A stretch of DNA of 63,936 nucleotides from Thiobacillus sp. Lineage in GTDB: Bacteria > Pseudomonadota > Gammaproteobacteria > Burkholderiales > Thiobacillaceae. Numbering within the stretch: the first letter of the stretch is position 1; every line of letters starts with the position of its first letter. Shown here piece by piece: positions 40,402 through 48,948 of this stretch. Under the pieces are notes generated by a model that was not told the origin of the DNA, did no database searches, and saw only the letters and a program-made list of their open reading frames with translations. Both the position numbers and the translations under genes were made by a program. Location of the stretch: the NCBI GenBank assembly GCA_019459055.1, contig JAIBEI010000026.1:1-63936 (forward strand), in the 5' to 3' direction.

Positions 40402-41013
40402 ATGATCGAAAACCAGGAAAGTTTCAACCAAGCCCGTTTCAATCAAACCCTGGCACTGTTCGATGCCGCCAATTCGGAAGACCCCAACCTGGACGAGGGT
40501 CAGCCGAAGGAACTGCTGTATTCCAAACGCATGTCCGACATGATCGGCCGCTTTGCGCCGGACGCATCGGAAGCCGCACAGCTGGCGGTGCGCGCCCAGC
40601 ATATCCAGCGCTGGAAGGTGCCGCGCAACACCTATCCGATGACCAAGGAAGGCTATCACGCATGGCGCACCGGGCTGTATACGTTCCAGGCCGACACCGC
40701 CGGCGATCTGATGCGACAGGCCGGCTATGACGATGCAATGATCGAGCGGGTCAAGAAGGCAGTCGGCAAGCGCGGCATCAAGAGCAACCCGGAAACGCAG
40801 CTGCTGGAGGATATCGCCGATCTGGTCTTCATCGAGCATTACATGCTCGGCTTTGCCAGCAGCAAGCCCGACTACGACGAGGCGAAATGGCTGGAGATCA
40901 TCCGCAAGACGTGGAACAAGATGTCTAAAAGCGCCCAGGACTATGCCCTGTCCGGCAAGATCAAGCTGCCGGAGGCCCTGGTGCCGCTGATCACCAAGGC
41001 AATCAGTCAGTAG
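40402..41013 (+). CDS. DUF4202 domain-containing protein
   Basis: 203 residues from ATG 40402, behind AAGGA. All-helical protein with RFNQTLALFDAANSEDPN, AQHIQRWKVPRNTYPMTKEGY, IADLVFIEHYMLGFASSKPD and a conserved NKMSKSAQDYAL, which matches DUF4202, a family related to HD-type folds but of unknown function. Paired His/Asp in AQHIQRW and FIEHY could bind metal. This is the last clear backbone gene before the accessory region. Confidence 0.8.
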   Translation: MIENQESFNQARFNQTLALFDAANSEDPNLDEGQPKELLYSKRMSDMIGRFAPDASEAAQLAVRAQHIQRWKVPRNTYPMTKEGYHAWRTGLYTFQADTAGDLMRQAGYDDAMIERVKKAVGKRGIKSNPETQLLEDIADLVFIEHYMLGFASSKPDYDEAKWLEIIRKTWNKMSKSAQDYALSGKIKLPEALVPLITKAISQ

Positions 41014-41436
41014 GCGCAGCGGCGCGGGCGAGTACCGACTTCACTCCGCCCACTCCTTCACCCACCCCGCGGTTCCCTTCTGGATGAATTCGATCGGGTA
41101 GCCGTCCGTTATATGGGGTAGCCATTCACTACTATTAGGGGTCCAATAGTCCATTCGCAGTCTCTGTCGGTGACCTTTTCCTTGTGTTGCAGAACATTTA
41201 TACAGGGTAAATCCGCAACTATTAGTAATCACTCTACTAGTTGATGATCACACCTGTTTGGTGGCGAACACAGCACAGTAACGCCGAGCGATGGTGTGAG
41301 GTGTTCACAGGTTTGCCCCCGCTAGTTTTTACGTCCACTTGCGCTTCACGTTGATCAGTCAAGGCTTCGCAAGTTTAATGATTGCTCCCCCGTGTACTGC
41401 AGTCGTTCCAGCAACCTAGTCGGCCATTGCAGACAG
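41014..41436. other. Gene-poor junction between chromosome backbone and accessory island
   Basis: The first ~100 bp are GC-rich and, read on the minus strand from 41115 to 41041, encode TDGYPIEFIQKGTAGWVKEWAE and a stop, resembling the C-terminal end of a lost gene. From about 41117 the DNA becomes abruptly AT-rich and has no gene or clear repeat up to the metallopeptidase stop. This is the best visible candidate for the left edge of the island. No tRNA or direct repeat was recognised. Confidence 0.55.
41041..41115 (-). pseudogene. Possible C-terminal gene remnant at island edge
   Basis: Only the last ~22-25 codons of a reading frame with backbone-like composition remain, ending WVKEWAE. Upstream in the same frame the composition changes and no family is recognised. 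It may be the 3' end of the gene into which the island inserted, or chance. Confidence 0.3.
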
Positions 41437-41859
41437 TCAGGATTTTCCAGTCGATTTCCGCTTCGTACCCATAGTCGTCCTTGGGCATGCTCCGTAGTGG
41501 TCATTCAACGATAAGTTCAGCAGCGTCAGCGTACGCTGCTGCGCCTTGTTGCCCGCGATCTGCTTTAACTCGCCTTCATATGCTTCATATTCGCCCAGAT
41601 GCGCGCGCATCAGGCTTTTCCAAAGTTTTCCGTGGTTGGGAACAGAGAAGTGGAGCAGCTCGTGGACGATCACGTAGTCCCACAGCTCGGATTTCAGGGC
41701 AGGCAGTTCGTCGCTGAAATTCAAATGGCCTGCGGTAGAACACGATGCCCATTTGTTCCTCATCGGCCGTACACCCAACCAGACAATCTTTACGTCCAGC
41801 TTGTCGGCCCATAGCCGGACGCGCTGTTTGAACTGACCTTTGTGATCGATTGCTTTCAT
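41437..41859 (-). CDS. YgjP/WLM-type zinc metallopeptidase (DUF45)
   Basis: 140 residues from ATG 41859 (MKAIDHKGQFKQRVRLWADK), four bases after the hsdR stop. The catalytic zinc motif is HELLHFSVPNHGKLWKSLM: HExxH-type HELLH plus a downstream His in the NHG segment. MRNKWASCSTAGHLNFS is the usual YgjP segment before it. Such short M48/SprT-like peptidases are recurrent neighbours of type I restriction genes, but no role is established. It is the last gene of the defence operon. Confidence 0.85.
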   Translation of the reverse strand: MKAIDHKGQFKQRVRLWADKLDVKIVWLGVRPMRNKWASCSTAGHLNFSDELPALKSELWDYVIVHELLHFSVPNHGKLWKSLMRAHLGEYEAYEGELKQIAGNKAQQRTLTLLNLSLNDHYGACPRTTMGTKRKSTGKS

Positions 41860-41863
41860 TGCG

Positions 41864-44785
41864 CTAAATCCGATCCGCCTTTTCCAGCAGCGTAAACAAC
41901 TCATCCACCATCGCCGTCACCCGGTCCAGGTCCTCCGTTTCCGCGAAGATGGCGAAGGTCACTTTCTTGCGAAGTTCACGGATGGCGTTTTCGCTGCGTT
42001 TCCAGTTCGGAAACTCGGTGAAGGCGTGGCGAATCTTCCGGCTGACCGACTCAGCGTTCTGAATCTTCGCGTCCAGCAGGCTGCGGTAGACAAAATAGGT
42101 CAGGCCATCGAAAGACTTTTCGGCCTGTTCCTTTTTCCTCGTTTCGTTGCCTTCCACCTCACGCAGCAAATCGGCCAGGGCCTCGGCAGTGCTGGTCTGA
42201 CGCTCCTCGAAGCTCTCCTGCACTGCCCTCGCGCGCTCCGCCATGGCGATGAGATAGGGGTCATCGCTACCTTCCTCGGCCAGTTTTTCAATGCTTTTGA
42301 TCAGGTTGATGACTTTGGTGCCATCCCCGCCGCTCTTGTTCTTGATCAGCTCAATGGTATTGCCATCGATCGCGACAATTTCGCCCAGACTGCCCACGCC
42401 ATAACTGCCGACCTGCTGCTGCACCAGATGGTTGGTCTTGGCCTGAAACTCACGGTCGACCATGACAGTTCTGGTGTAGGCCTTCCTGACGACCTGATAG
42501 ATCGCCGATAAGGTTCCATAGTCGCCAATGAACGGGCGCAGGAAGGCATCGGGCGAGATGATCTCATAGAGCATCTCGATCTCTTTATATTCCTTGAAGA
42601 ACTCCTTCCGCCGCTCGGGGTCGCGGAAGTGCTCAATGAGGGTATCGACGTCCTTGTCGTTGAAGTTGCGCTCGATCAGGCCGAGGTAGTCCGGGGCCTT
42701 GGATTCCATCTTGTTCTTGAACAGCACCTTCAGCAGCTTCAAGTCCTTGACGATGGCGTTGATCTCGTCGCTGTCGAAGGCGAGGGCCTTTTCGAGTTTA
42801 TCGAAGATGCCGACGAAATCCAGAACGAAGCCGTGGGGCTTCACCATCTCCTGCGCCTCGTTCTCGTAGGGGCGGTTCACCCGGGCGATGGCCTGCAGCA
42901 GCGTGTGGTCGCGCATCGGCTTGTCGAGATACATGGCGTAGAGCACGGGCGCATCAAAGCCGGTCAGCAATTTTTCAGTGACGATCAATATCTTCGGCTG
43001 CTGGTCGAGCTTGCCGAAGCTCTTGCGGATCTGCCGCTCCTTCTTCGGGTCGAGGTGAAATTCCTTCAGCAGCTTGGAGTCGTTGTTGCTGCCGGTGTAG
43101 ACCACTTCGGAATACTCAGGCGGCAGAAACTGATCGAGCGCATGCTTGTAATGGGCGCAGGCTTCGCGGTCCACGCCGACGAGGAAGGCCTTGTAGCCCA
43201 GCGGCTCGACGTTTTCGCGGTAGTGCTCCGCGACGAATTGCGCCACTTGCTGAATCCGGTCTTTGCCCTTGAGGAAGTTCTTCAGGTTCACCGCCCGTTC
43301 GAGGATTTTGTTCAGCTCCTCGATGTCGGCCACGCCCTCGGCTTCGGCGAGGGAGAGAAATTCCTTGTCCAGCGTCTCGTGCGGCACGAGCATTTCGTTG
43401 GGGGCGAGCTGGTAGTACAGCGGGAGCGTGGTGCCGTCCTCGATGCTGTCGGCGATGGAATACTTGTGCAGGTAGCCCTGGTCATCCTCGCAGCCGAAGG
43501 TCTTGAAGGTACCCTTGCCGTAGACGGTCTTGTCCACTGGGGTGCCAGTGAAGCCGAGGAAGGTCGCGTTCGGCAGGCCGGCCATCAGGAAGTTGCCGAG
43601 GTCGCCGCCGGTGGTGCGGTGGGCTTCGTCGATCAGGACGTAGATGTTCGGCCGCAGGTTCAGGTCCGCCGGCATATCGCGGAACTTGTGGATCATCGTG
43701 ACGATGATGCCCCGGTAGTCGTCGCGCAGCAGCTGGTTGAGCCGGGCGATGCTGCTGGCGTGTTCCAGGTTGCCCAGGCCGAGCGCGGCGAGGTTCTTGA
43801 GCATCTGGTCTTCCAGCTCGTTGCGGTCGATCATCAGCAGGACGGTTGGCTTGTCCGCCCCGGGCGCGCGGAAAAGCCGCTCCGCCGCCTTGATCATGGT
43901 GAAGGTCTTGCCGCTGCCCTGGGTGTGCCAGACGAGGCCGCGCGTGCGCTTGGGATCGAGGGCGCGGCTGACGGCCGCATCCACCGCACCGGTCTGGTGC
44001 TGGCGCAGGATGTATTTGTTGAGTTCCTCGTCCTTCTCGGCGAAGACGATGTAGTCCTTCACGAAGGCGAGCACCTGCGGGATGGCGCAGAAGCTCTTCA
44101 CCTTGGCCTCCAGCTTGCCGACTTCCTCATCCTTCCAGTTGAAGATGTTTCGCCGCACCGTGTTCCAGCTCACCCCGTAGGAAAAGCCGATGGCGTCGGT
44201 GGCGGTGAACAATTGCTGCGACACGAACAGCTCGGGTGTTTCGCGGTGGTAGCGGCGGATCTGGTCCACCCCCAGGGCAATGGCCTCGTCCTTGTTGGCG
44301 TTCTTGCACTCGATCACCAGCACCGGGATGCCGTTGATGAGAAAAACGACATCCTCACGCGTGCCATAGTGGCCGTTGTGAAAGGCCCACTCCTCGGTAA
44401 CCTCAAAAACGTTGTTCGCCGGGTCGCCGTAATTGATCAGGATCAGGTCACGCTCGCGCTTCTCCTCGTGGTCGAAGAACTTGCCCCGGTTGCGCAGGTG
44501 TTCGATGAATTCCCGGTTGCCGTAGATGTCAGTGTGCAGATGGCGGAACTGCCCGAGCAAGGCACCCTCGGCCTCGGCGTAACGCGGGTTGAATTCCCGC
44601 ACCTTGGCGTCGAGCTGGTCGTCGAAGAAGAGCGAGCGGTTTTTGGCGCGGTCGACGGTCGGCACATCCGGATCAAAGCCGCGCCGCCGCTCGGCTTCGT
44701 CGCGGGACAAAAATGTCCAGCCGATGGCCTCGGCGTATTCGAGGATTCGGGCCTGGACGGTTTTGTGTTCGCCGGGTGTGGGCAT
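41864..44785 (-). CDS. hsdR: Type I restriction enzyme R subunit (HsdR)
   Basis: 973 residues. The N-terminal PD-(D/E)XK nuclease carries VIECKNANKDEA, with EDVVFLINGIPVL before it. The SF2 translocase motor follows: Walker A TQGSGKTFTMIKAAERLF, DEAH box VLIDEAHRTTGGDLG, motif III FTGTPVD, motif VI ARVNRPYENE. A helical C-terminal domain contacts the methylase. It cleaves unmodified DNA after translocation. It is separated from its partners hsdS and hsdM by three ABC-3C genes, with only 2 nt to the DUF2326 gene. GC-rich compared with those three genes. Confidence 0.95.
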   Translation of the reverse strand: MPTPGEHKTVQARILEYAEAIGWTFLSRDEAERRRGFDPDVPTVDRAKNRSLFFDDQLDAKVREFNPRYAEAEGALLGQFRHLHTDIYGNREFIEHLRNRGKFFDHEEKRERDLILINYGDPANNVFEVTEEWAFHNGHYGTREDVVFLINGIPVLVIECKNANKDEAIALGVDQIRRYHRETPELFVSQQLFTATDAIGFSYGVSWNTVRRNIFNWKDEEVGKLEAKVKSFCAIPQVLAFVKDYIVFAEKDEELNKYILRQHQTGAVDAAVSRALDPKRTRGLVWHTQGSGKTFTMIKAAERLFRAPGADKPTVLLMIDRNELEDQMLKNLAALGLGNLEHASSIARLNQLLRDDYRGIIVTMIHKFRDMPADLNLRPNIYVLIDEAHRTTGGDLGNFLMAGLPNATFLGFTGTPVDKTVYGKGTFKTFGCEDDQGYLHKYSIADSIEDGTTLPLYYQLAPNEMLVPHETLDKEFLSLAEAEGVADIEELNKILERAVNLKNFLKGKDRIQQVAQFVAEHYRENVEPLGYKAFLVGVDREACAHYKHALDQFLPPEYSEVVYTGSNNDSKLLKEFHLDPKKERQIRKSFGKLDQQPKILIVTEKLLTGFDAPVLYAMYLDKPMRDHTLLQAIARVNRPYENEAQEMVKPHGFVLDFVGIFDKLEKALAFDSDEINAIVKDLKLLKVLFKNKMESKAPDYLGLIERNFNDKDVDTLIEHFRDPERRKEFFKEYKEIEMLYEIISPDAFLRPFIGDYGTLSAIYQVVRKAYTRTVMVDREFQAKTNHLVQQQVGSYGVGSLGEIVAIDGNTIELIKNKSGGDGTKVINLIKSIEKLAEEGSDDPYLIAMAERARAVQESFEERQTSTAEALADLLREVEGNETRKKEQAEKSFDGLTYFVYRSLLDAKIQNAESVSRKIRHAFTEFPNWKRSENAIRELRKKVTFAIFAETEDLDRVTAMVDELFTLLEKADRI

Positions 44786-44787
44786 GG

Positions 44788-46581
44788 CTAGAAGGTTTCA
44801 ACTTTGAACAGTCTTCCATCCTCACCGCCGTCATGGAGCTCCAATACGATCTCATCGGGACTTGGGCAGAGATTGTCCGGATCATCAGCCGTTGGAAGCT
44901 CCTCTTCAATAGCACTGAAGATGTATTGAATCCCATGTTCGGCACATGCGGTTCGAACGACGCTCAAAAGCGCCAGTTTACGCTTCGACTCAAGTTGCTC
45001 GAGTGCGCCGTCGTGGTAAACGAAATGGAAAAACCGATCCTTTGAATAGTTGATCAGGACCGAGAGATCAAAGGCGATGCAAAGAATTTTCCTGAACGAC
45101 GTACCCCGTCGCTCCTGAGTCTCTTCGTCGCTCCCTGAATCAGTGTATTCGGCATGGAAATCAATGTTCCCGCTGTCATTTTGATTCACATAAAGAACTG
45201 CCGTTCGGTGTAGGACATCCTTTATGATTCGGCTGAAAACTCTCTGAATTCCTTTGTAACGTTCCGACCCGTTTGTAATTAGCTCGCCAATTTCAATCGC
45301 GAGCTCTTCTTTCCGGTCCTTCGCGTCCCTCAAACGCTCATTGAAAGCCTTGATCGCATCGAGCTTGGCGACTTTCTCCTCCATGAGGGCGAGATTCGCC
45401 CTGTCGCGATCCAGCTCTTTCTGAAGTCTCTTGAACTTCTCAAGGCTATCCGTCCCGCCGAGGATTTGGAGAATCTCCATCCTCTTTGCCGAAAGCTCGA
45501 ACATTTCAGACGCAAGTGAACTTAGAGACTTTTCCAGTTCGGTTGCCCGTTTCGCGAGTCCTACTTGACGCTCCTCGTGGATCCGTCTGTTGAAGTCGAC
45601 CAGTTCGGAATAATCCCTTGCGAGCTGATCTGGAAACGCGAGTTCCGCTTCCGTGAATATTTGCCGAACATCTTCTAGATTGAAATCGACCTTCGATTCG
45701 AGTCCCTTGCGGACCTGAGCTAAATCGAATTTCGCATTGTAGATGCTGTCATTCAGCTCAGCTATGCGACCCTCAATATCATCGGCAAGCTCTTGATTGA
45801 GGCCTATTTCCTGAGGGTTGAAATCGAACCGGTCAAGCGCAGAGACTTTCGCTGAAACCTCATCCCCTTTTGCCAATATTCGCGCTTGCAGTTTCTCATA
45901 GTCTGAGACCTTCACTGTCACATCGCTCTGCGCTTCGTCGCGTTGACTCTTGATCAGACTCTCTTCGGCATCTGCCTCATACTTTTTAATGATTGCTCTC
46001 TCATCGAAACCCAGAACTCTGGCAACGTAGGGCTTCCAGTCCTTGTGGTTGCCGTTTATGAATTTCCGAAGTTGGAATTCATCCGAATAGTCCTCCTGGC
46101 GCCTCAGAAAATAGCTAAACCCCTTCCGATATGACCAAGGCTTAATTGCTGTCAGCTCAAGGTAGCCGTCCAGCATTCGAACACTGGCTGCCAGCGATAC
46201 AGCAGCATGGTCCCATTTGTCATCCGGTGTGCCGTTGAAGTTGAGGTGCCTTTCCTGATGGCGGACAAAAGCAATTCTCGTGGAATCCCGCACCTCCCGC
46301 CGCACCGTAACAAATTCACCGCTCCCAAGTTCTATTTCCAAAAAAAAGATGAGATCACCAAAGAGGTCGTCTCTTGTCTTTAGAAAATGGCCCTTCGTGC
46401 CGACTGTTTTTAAAAGACAAAAATCGATGACGTCGATAATCAGCGTCTTGCCTAGACAATGACTGCTCTTGTCATCATCAGATGGGTGCTGAATTCGCGC
46501 GACAACTGCATTCAAGTCTTTCCGGAATTTGATCGGCGTGAACACCGAATCGTCATTGGTGTATAAATGGCTGAGCTTCAT
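44788..46581 (-). CDS. ABC-3C system ATPase, DUF2326 domain (SMC/RecN-like)
   Basis: 597 residues. The N-terminal ATPase lobe has a Walker A-like CLGKTLIIDVIDFCL (about 43-57), the form usual in DUF2326 proteins. Long coiled coils follow (about 205-440, for example RATELEKSLSSLASEMFELS). The C-terminal DUF2326 lobe has GTSFRKILCIAFDLSVL, then FHFVYHDGALEQLE and a signature-like IQYIFSAIEEELP. In ABC-3C systems this ATPase senses or loads on nucleic acid and controls the effector encoded in the same operon. 4-nt overlap with the middle component upstream. Markedly AT-richer than hsdR. Confidence 0.85.
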   Translation of the reverse strand: MKLSHLYTNDDSVFTPIKFRKDLNAVVARIQHPSDDDKSSHCLGKTLIIDVIDFCLLKTVGTKGHFLKTRDDLFGDLIFFLEIELGSGEFVTVRREVRDSTRIAFVRHQERHLNFNGTPDDKWDHAAVSLAASVRMLDGYLELTAIKPWSYRKGFSYFLRRQEDYSDEFQLRKFINGNHKDWKPYVARVLGFDERAIIKKYEADAEESLIKSQRDEAQSDVTVKVSDYEKLQARILAKGDEVSAKVSALDRFDFNPQEIGLNQELADDIEGRIAELNDSIYNAKFDLAQVRKGLESKVDFNLEDVRQIFTEAELAFPDQLARDYSELVDFNRRIHEERQVGLAKRATELEKSLSSLASEMFELSAKRMEILQILGGTDSLEKFKRLQKELDRDRANLALMEEKVAKLDAIKAFNERLRDAKDRKEELAIEIGELITNGSERYKGIQRVFSRIIKDVLHRTAVLYVNQNDSGNIDFHAEYTDSGSDEETQERRGTSFRKILCIAFDLSVLINYSKDRFFHFVYHDGALEQLESKRKLALLSVVRTACAEHGIQYIFSAIEEELPTADDPDNLCPSPDEIVLELHDGGEDGRLFKVETF

Positions 46582-46826
46582 GGTGCCTTTTCCGCTTGCA
46601 TGTATTCGAGCGAGTCAGTTTGCGGGTGGTATTCGACGCGACCGAGAAGGAAGATCAAGTGGACCGCGTGCACAAAGTTAACGTCTGCATCTTCTCCGAT
46701 CACGGACAAGCTCGCTCGTAGATCGGCATATGTGCAGACTCGCGCGGATTGAAGTTTCAACAACAGGATGCTGGCTGCGCGAAGAACGCAGGTGTTCAGG
46801 TCCAAATGTTTTGCGGGGCGAATCAT
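46578..46826 (-). CDS. ABC-3C middle component (MC6-like)
   Basis: 82 residues from ATG 46826 (MIRPAKHLDLNTCVLRAASI). A small winged-helix-like protein: helices around LRAASILLLKLQ, TYADLRASLSVI and FVHAVHLIFLLGRVEYHPQ, ending in an acidic tail. This size and start (M-x-x-P-x-KH) are those of ABC-three-component 'middle component 6'. It overlaps the effector stop and the ATPase start by 4 nt each (ATGA both times), so production of all three is tightly coupled. It presumably bridges ATPase and effector. Confidence 0.72.
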   Translation of the reverse strand: MIRPAKHLDLNTCVLRAASILLLKLQSARVCTYADLRASLSVIGEDADVNFVHAVHLIFLLGRVEYHPQTDSLEYMQAEKAP

Positions 46827-47785
46827 TGCGATTTTTGTCCTATATCGCAGTCGCAATACATGTAGTGAACGAAGATCTTGACGAGGCGCCGGTGCGAGGC
46901 TGCCTGCAGTTCGGGACTGCGCTCATGGATCAGCTGATACACGTGCTCAAGCGCCTCATCAAAGGTCTCGAATGAGTTTCTGTGAACAATTAGCTGACCC
47001 TTCAATTCATCCGCGACGGCATGATACTGATCGGCGAGAGCGCCGTTACGTGGGTTTTTCAAGAAAGATTCAATCTGAGTGAACCATGGCAGTGAATCTG
47101 TCTGTATGTAGTCAAAGTATCGACTGCTCAGTTTGTTGATTTTGTTCTTCTTTTCGATGCCCGGGTAGTTTCTGAAATCGTGTTGGCTGTCAAATGCTTG
47201 GGCTATACGGCCCTTTTGTTTGAAGAACTCGGAAACCACTTCACGAATATCGTTCGGCGTGAATAGAATGGGGGAACGAAGTTTATTCAAACCGACGTTA
47301 TGCGCTATCTCTGGGTAATCGAGGAGGAAGTCGTGGATGTCTTTGTTCCCAAGAAGCCACGCTTGTGTCACTCCTGTCTCCGACATGATCTTCGTGGATA
47401 TGATGGTTTCAGCACCGCCGGTTTTCTTCCGATTCGTGAATAACAGATAGTGGGTCACTGATTCTTTGTCCACTTGCTTCTTAATCTTGGGAATTTCTTC
47501 GTTCAGGATCGACGTCTTATTGCTTTCGAAATCGTTGTCGGAGCAAGATTTCGTTGGGTCAGTCGTATGCTTTGCTTGGATTACCGCATTTCCACTTAAT
47601 GGAACCGTATTGCTCGGAAAGCAGTTTGCGGTTCCCACAAATTTTGCGTCTTTCCCGCCATCTCGACCTTTTTCAAACGAGGTCGTTCCTGCGCCAAGAA
47701 TCTTTCTGCAAATCCTTGTTACGAGGTCTTCGAATTCCTCGTCGTTCAATTCATGTAATGGATAGCGCGGCATGAAATTTCTCAA
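46823..47785 (-). CDS. ABC-3C effector: PD-(D/E)XK nuclease with ABC-3C C-terminal domain
   Basis: 320 residues. The N-terminal restriction-endonuclease-like fold (Mrr type) shows E19/D20 in FEDLV, D42 in KGRDGGKD, and Q70-A-K72 in VIQAKH, a Q-containing variant of the ExK half. The C-terminal ~100 residues (SSRYFDYIQTDSLPWFTQIE..., then FDEALEHVYQLI) match the domain that links effectors to ABC-3C ATPases. Predicted to cut DNA when released or activated. Start ATG 47785 overlaps the hsdS stop; Met5 is an alternative start. AT-rich relative to hsdM. Confidence 0.75.
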   Translation of the reverse strand: MRNFMPRYPLHELNDEEFEDLVTRICRKILGAGTTSFEKGRDGGKDAKFVGTANCFPSNTVPLSGNAVIQAKHTTDPTKSCSDNDFESNKTSILNEEIPKIKKQVDKESVTHYLLFTNRKKTGGAETIISTKIMSETGVTQAWLLGNKDIHDFLLDYPEIAHNVGLNKLRSPILFTPNDIREVVSEFFKQKGRIAQAFDSQHDFRNYPGIEKKNKINKLSSRYFDYIQTDSLPWFTQIESFLKNPRNGALADQYHAVADELKGQLIVHRNSFETFDEALEHVYQLIHERSPELQAASHRRLVKIFVHYMYCDCDIGQKSQ

Positions 47786-48948
47786 TTGGCCCTGATTTTC
47801 GCGGTCATCAGTTCGTGAAGGAGGGTGCGCAAGAGGTCTTGGAGAGCGGATTGTTTGCTGGCTGCCGAGTCCTGCTTGTCGTCAAGTATTTGGAATACGG
47901 TAACGATTTGCTTTTGCTCGTCCGTTGATGGGACGGGTATCGGGAGGGTCTTTAAGAATCCGCATGTCAGCGCTCCTTTCGTGCTTCCCCCGCCGAGGGC
48001 GATGGTGCGGAGGTAGTCGTAGCGAGTCTGCATGAACCACAGCACGAAATCAGGAACGATCTTTGACGAGTGAAACTGGGCGTAGGCGAGATGTTGATTG
48101 ATGCAGGTCTCAATCCGTGTAATCGCTGAGTTGCCGAGTGTCTTTCCTTGGCCAGTGATTGCGATGAGAAGGCTGTTCGGTGCGACTTTTGGAAGGTGGC
48201 ATTCCTTGGCCGCTTGAGGTGTGACGAATTGTTCAGCTTCTGTGATAAAGCGGTCGTGGATTTTTGCGCTGTTCAACCACGGGATGGTTCCGCCCTCCCA
48301 ATAGGCTTCGTTCGCTCGTTTCGGAGTTGATCCGTTTCCAACTTTGGCGAGTGATCCCAACTCCACCACCTCCCAGCTTTCCGGGACGGATCCGATCTCG
48401 GTTTGTTTTTGGGATTCGTTGCGGAGGCCCTCGGTGAAGAGCTTGTGCATGAGCGCCTTTTTCAGCTCGGTGGTGGTCTGAATGATCCGCTCTTGCGCTT
48501 CGATCGCCCGCTGCACCGTCGAAAGGATGTGCGCGATCTTCCTCTGCTCGGGAAGCGGTGGGAGCGGAAGGCTGCGCTCGTTGAGAATTGTGAAGTGGCG
48601 ATTGTAGCCGCGACTGGGAATCTCCAATGCCAACAGAGCAAAGTAGTAGAACCTAGCGTCGTAGAGCTTCTTGTTCGGCAGGAGAACCTTGGTCCCGTCA
48701 GCGCCAAGGACGAATGGAAAGTCTACGTATTTGAAGCAGCGTGTGTGGTCGCCGAAAATGATTAGAGGCAGATCGAAGTCGATGATCTTGCTTTCATCAT
48801 CACAGTAACCGGCAACGAACTTCTGGCCTTGGTCCACCACCGGGAAGCGACCAACCTCCGCGATGTCCTTTGCGGGAATTTGGTTCTGCCTGCCTACTTT
48901 GTTCTTAATGAACGAATCGGGCACGGCGCATGTTTCCCATTCGTTCAT
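47782..48948 (-). CDS. hsdS: Type I restriction-modification specificity subunit (HsdS)
   Basis: 388 residues with two target-recognition domains and conserved helices. TRD1 covers about 1-125; the central conserved region begins LPLPPLPEQRKIAHILSTVQ and runs as a coiled coil to KALMHKLFTEGLR; TRD2 (about 190-345) contains WEVVELGSLAKVGNGSTPKR and GNGSTPK, then IPVPSTDEQKQIVTVFQIL and the final helix. The two TRDs set the two halves of the bipartite target. It overlaps hsdM (ATGA) upstream and the ABC-3C effector downstream. The target sequence cannot be predicted. Confidence 0.93.
   Translation of the reverse strand: MNEWETCAVPDSFIKNKVGRQNQIPAKDIAEVGRFPVVDQGQKFVAGYCDDESKIIDFDLPLIIFGDHTRCFKYVDFPFVLGADGTKVLLPNKKLYDARFYYFALLALEIPSRGYNRHFTILNERSLPLPPLPEQRKIAHILSTVQRAIEAQERIIQTTTELKKALMHKLFTEGLRNESQKQTEIGSVPESWEVVELGSLAKVGNGSTPKRANEAYWEGGTIPWLNSAKIHDRFITEAEQFVTPQAAKECHLPKVAPNSLLIAITGQGKTLGNSAITRIETCINQHLAYAQFHSSKIVPDFVLWFMQTRYDYLRTIALGGGSTKGALTCGFLKTLPIPVPSTDEQKQIVTVFQILDDKQDSAASKQSALQDLLRTLLHELMTAKIRAN

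Noticed and set aside
42629-44791. 720-codon plus-strand frame opposite hsdR
   Set aside because: Antisense of hsdR with low-complexity Val/Glu/Leu/Asp composition; no start signal or domain.
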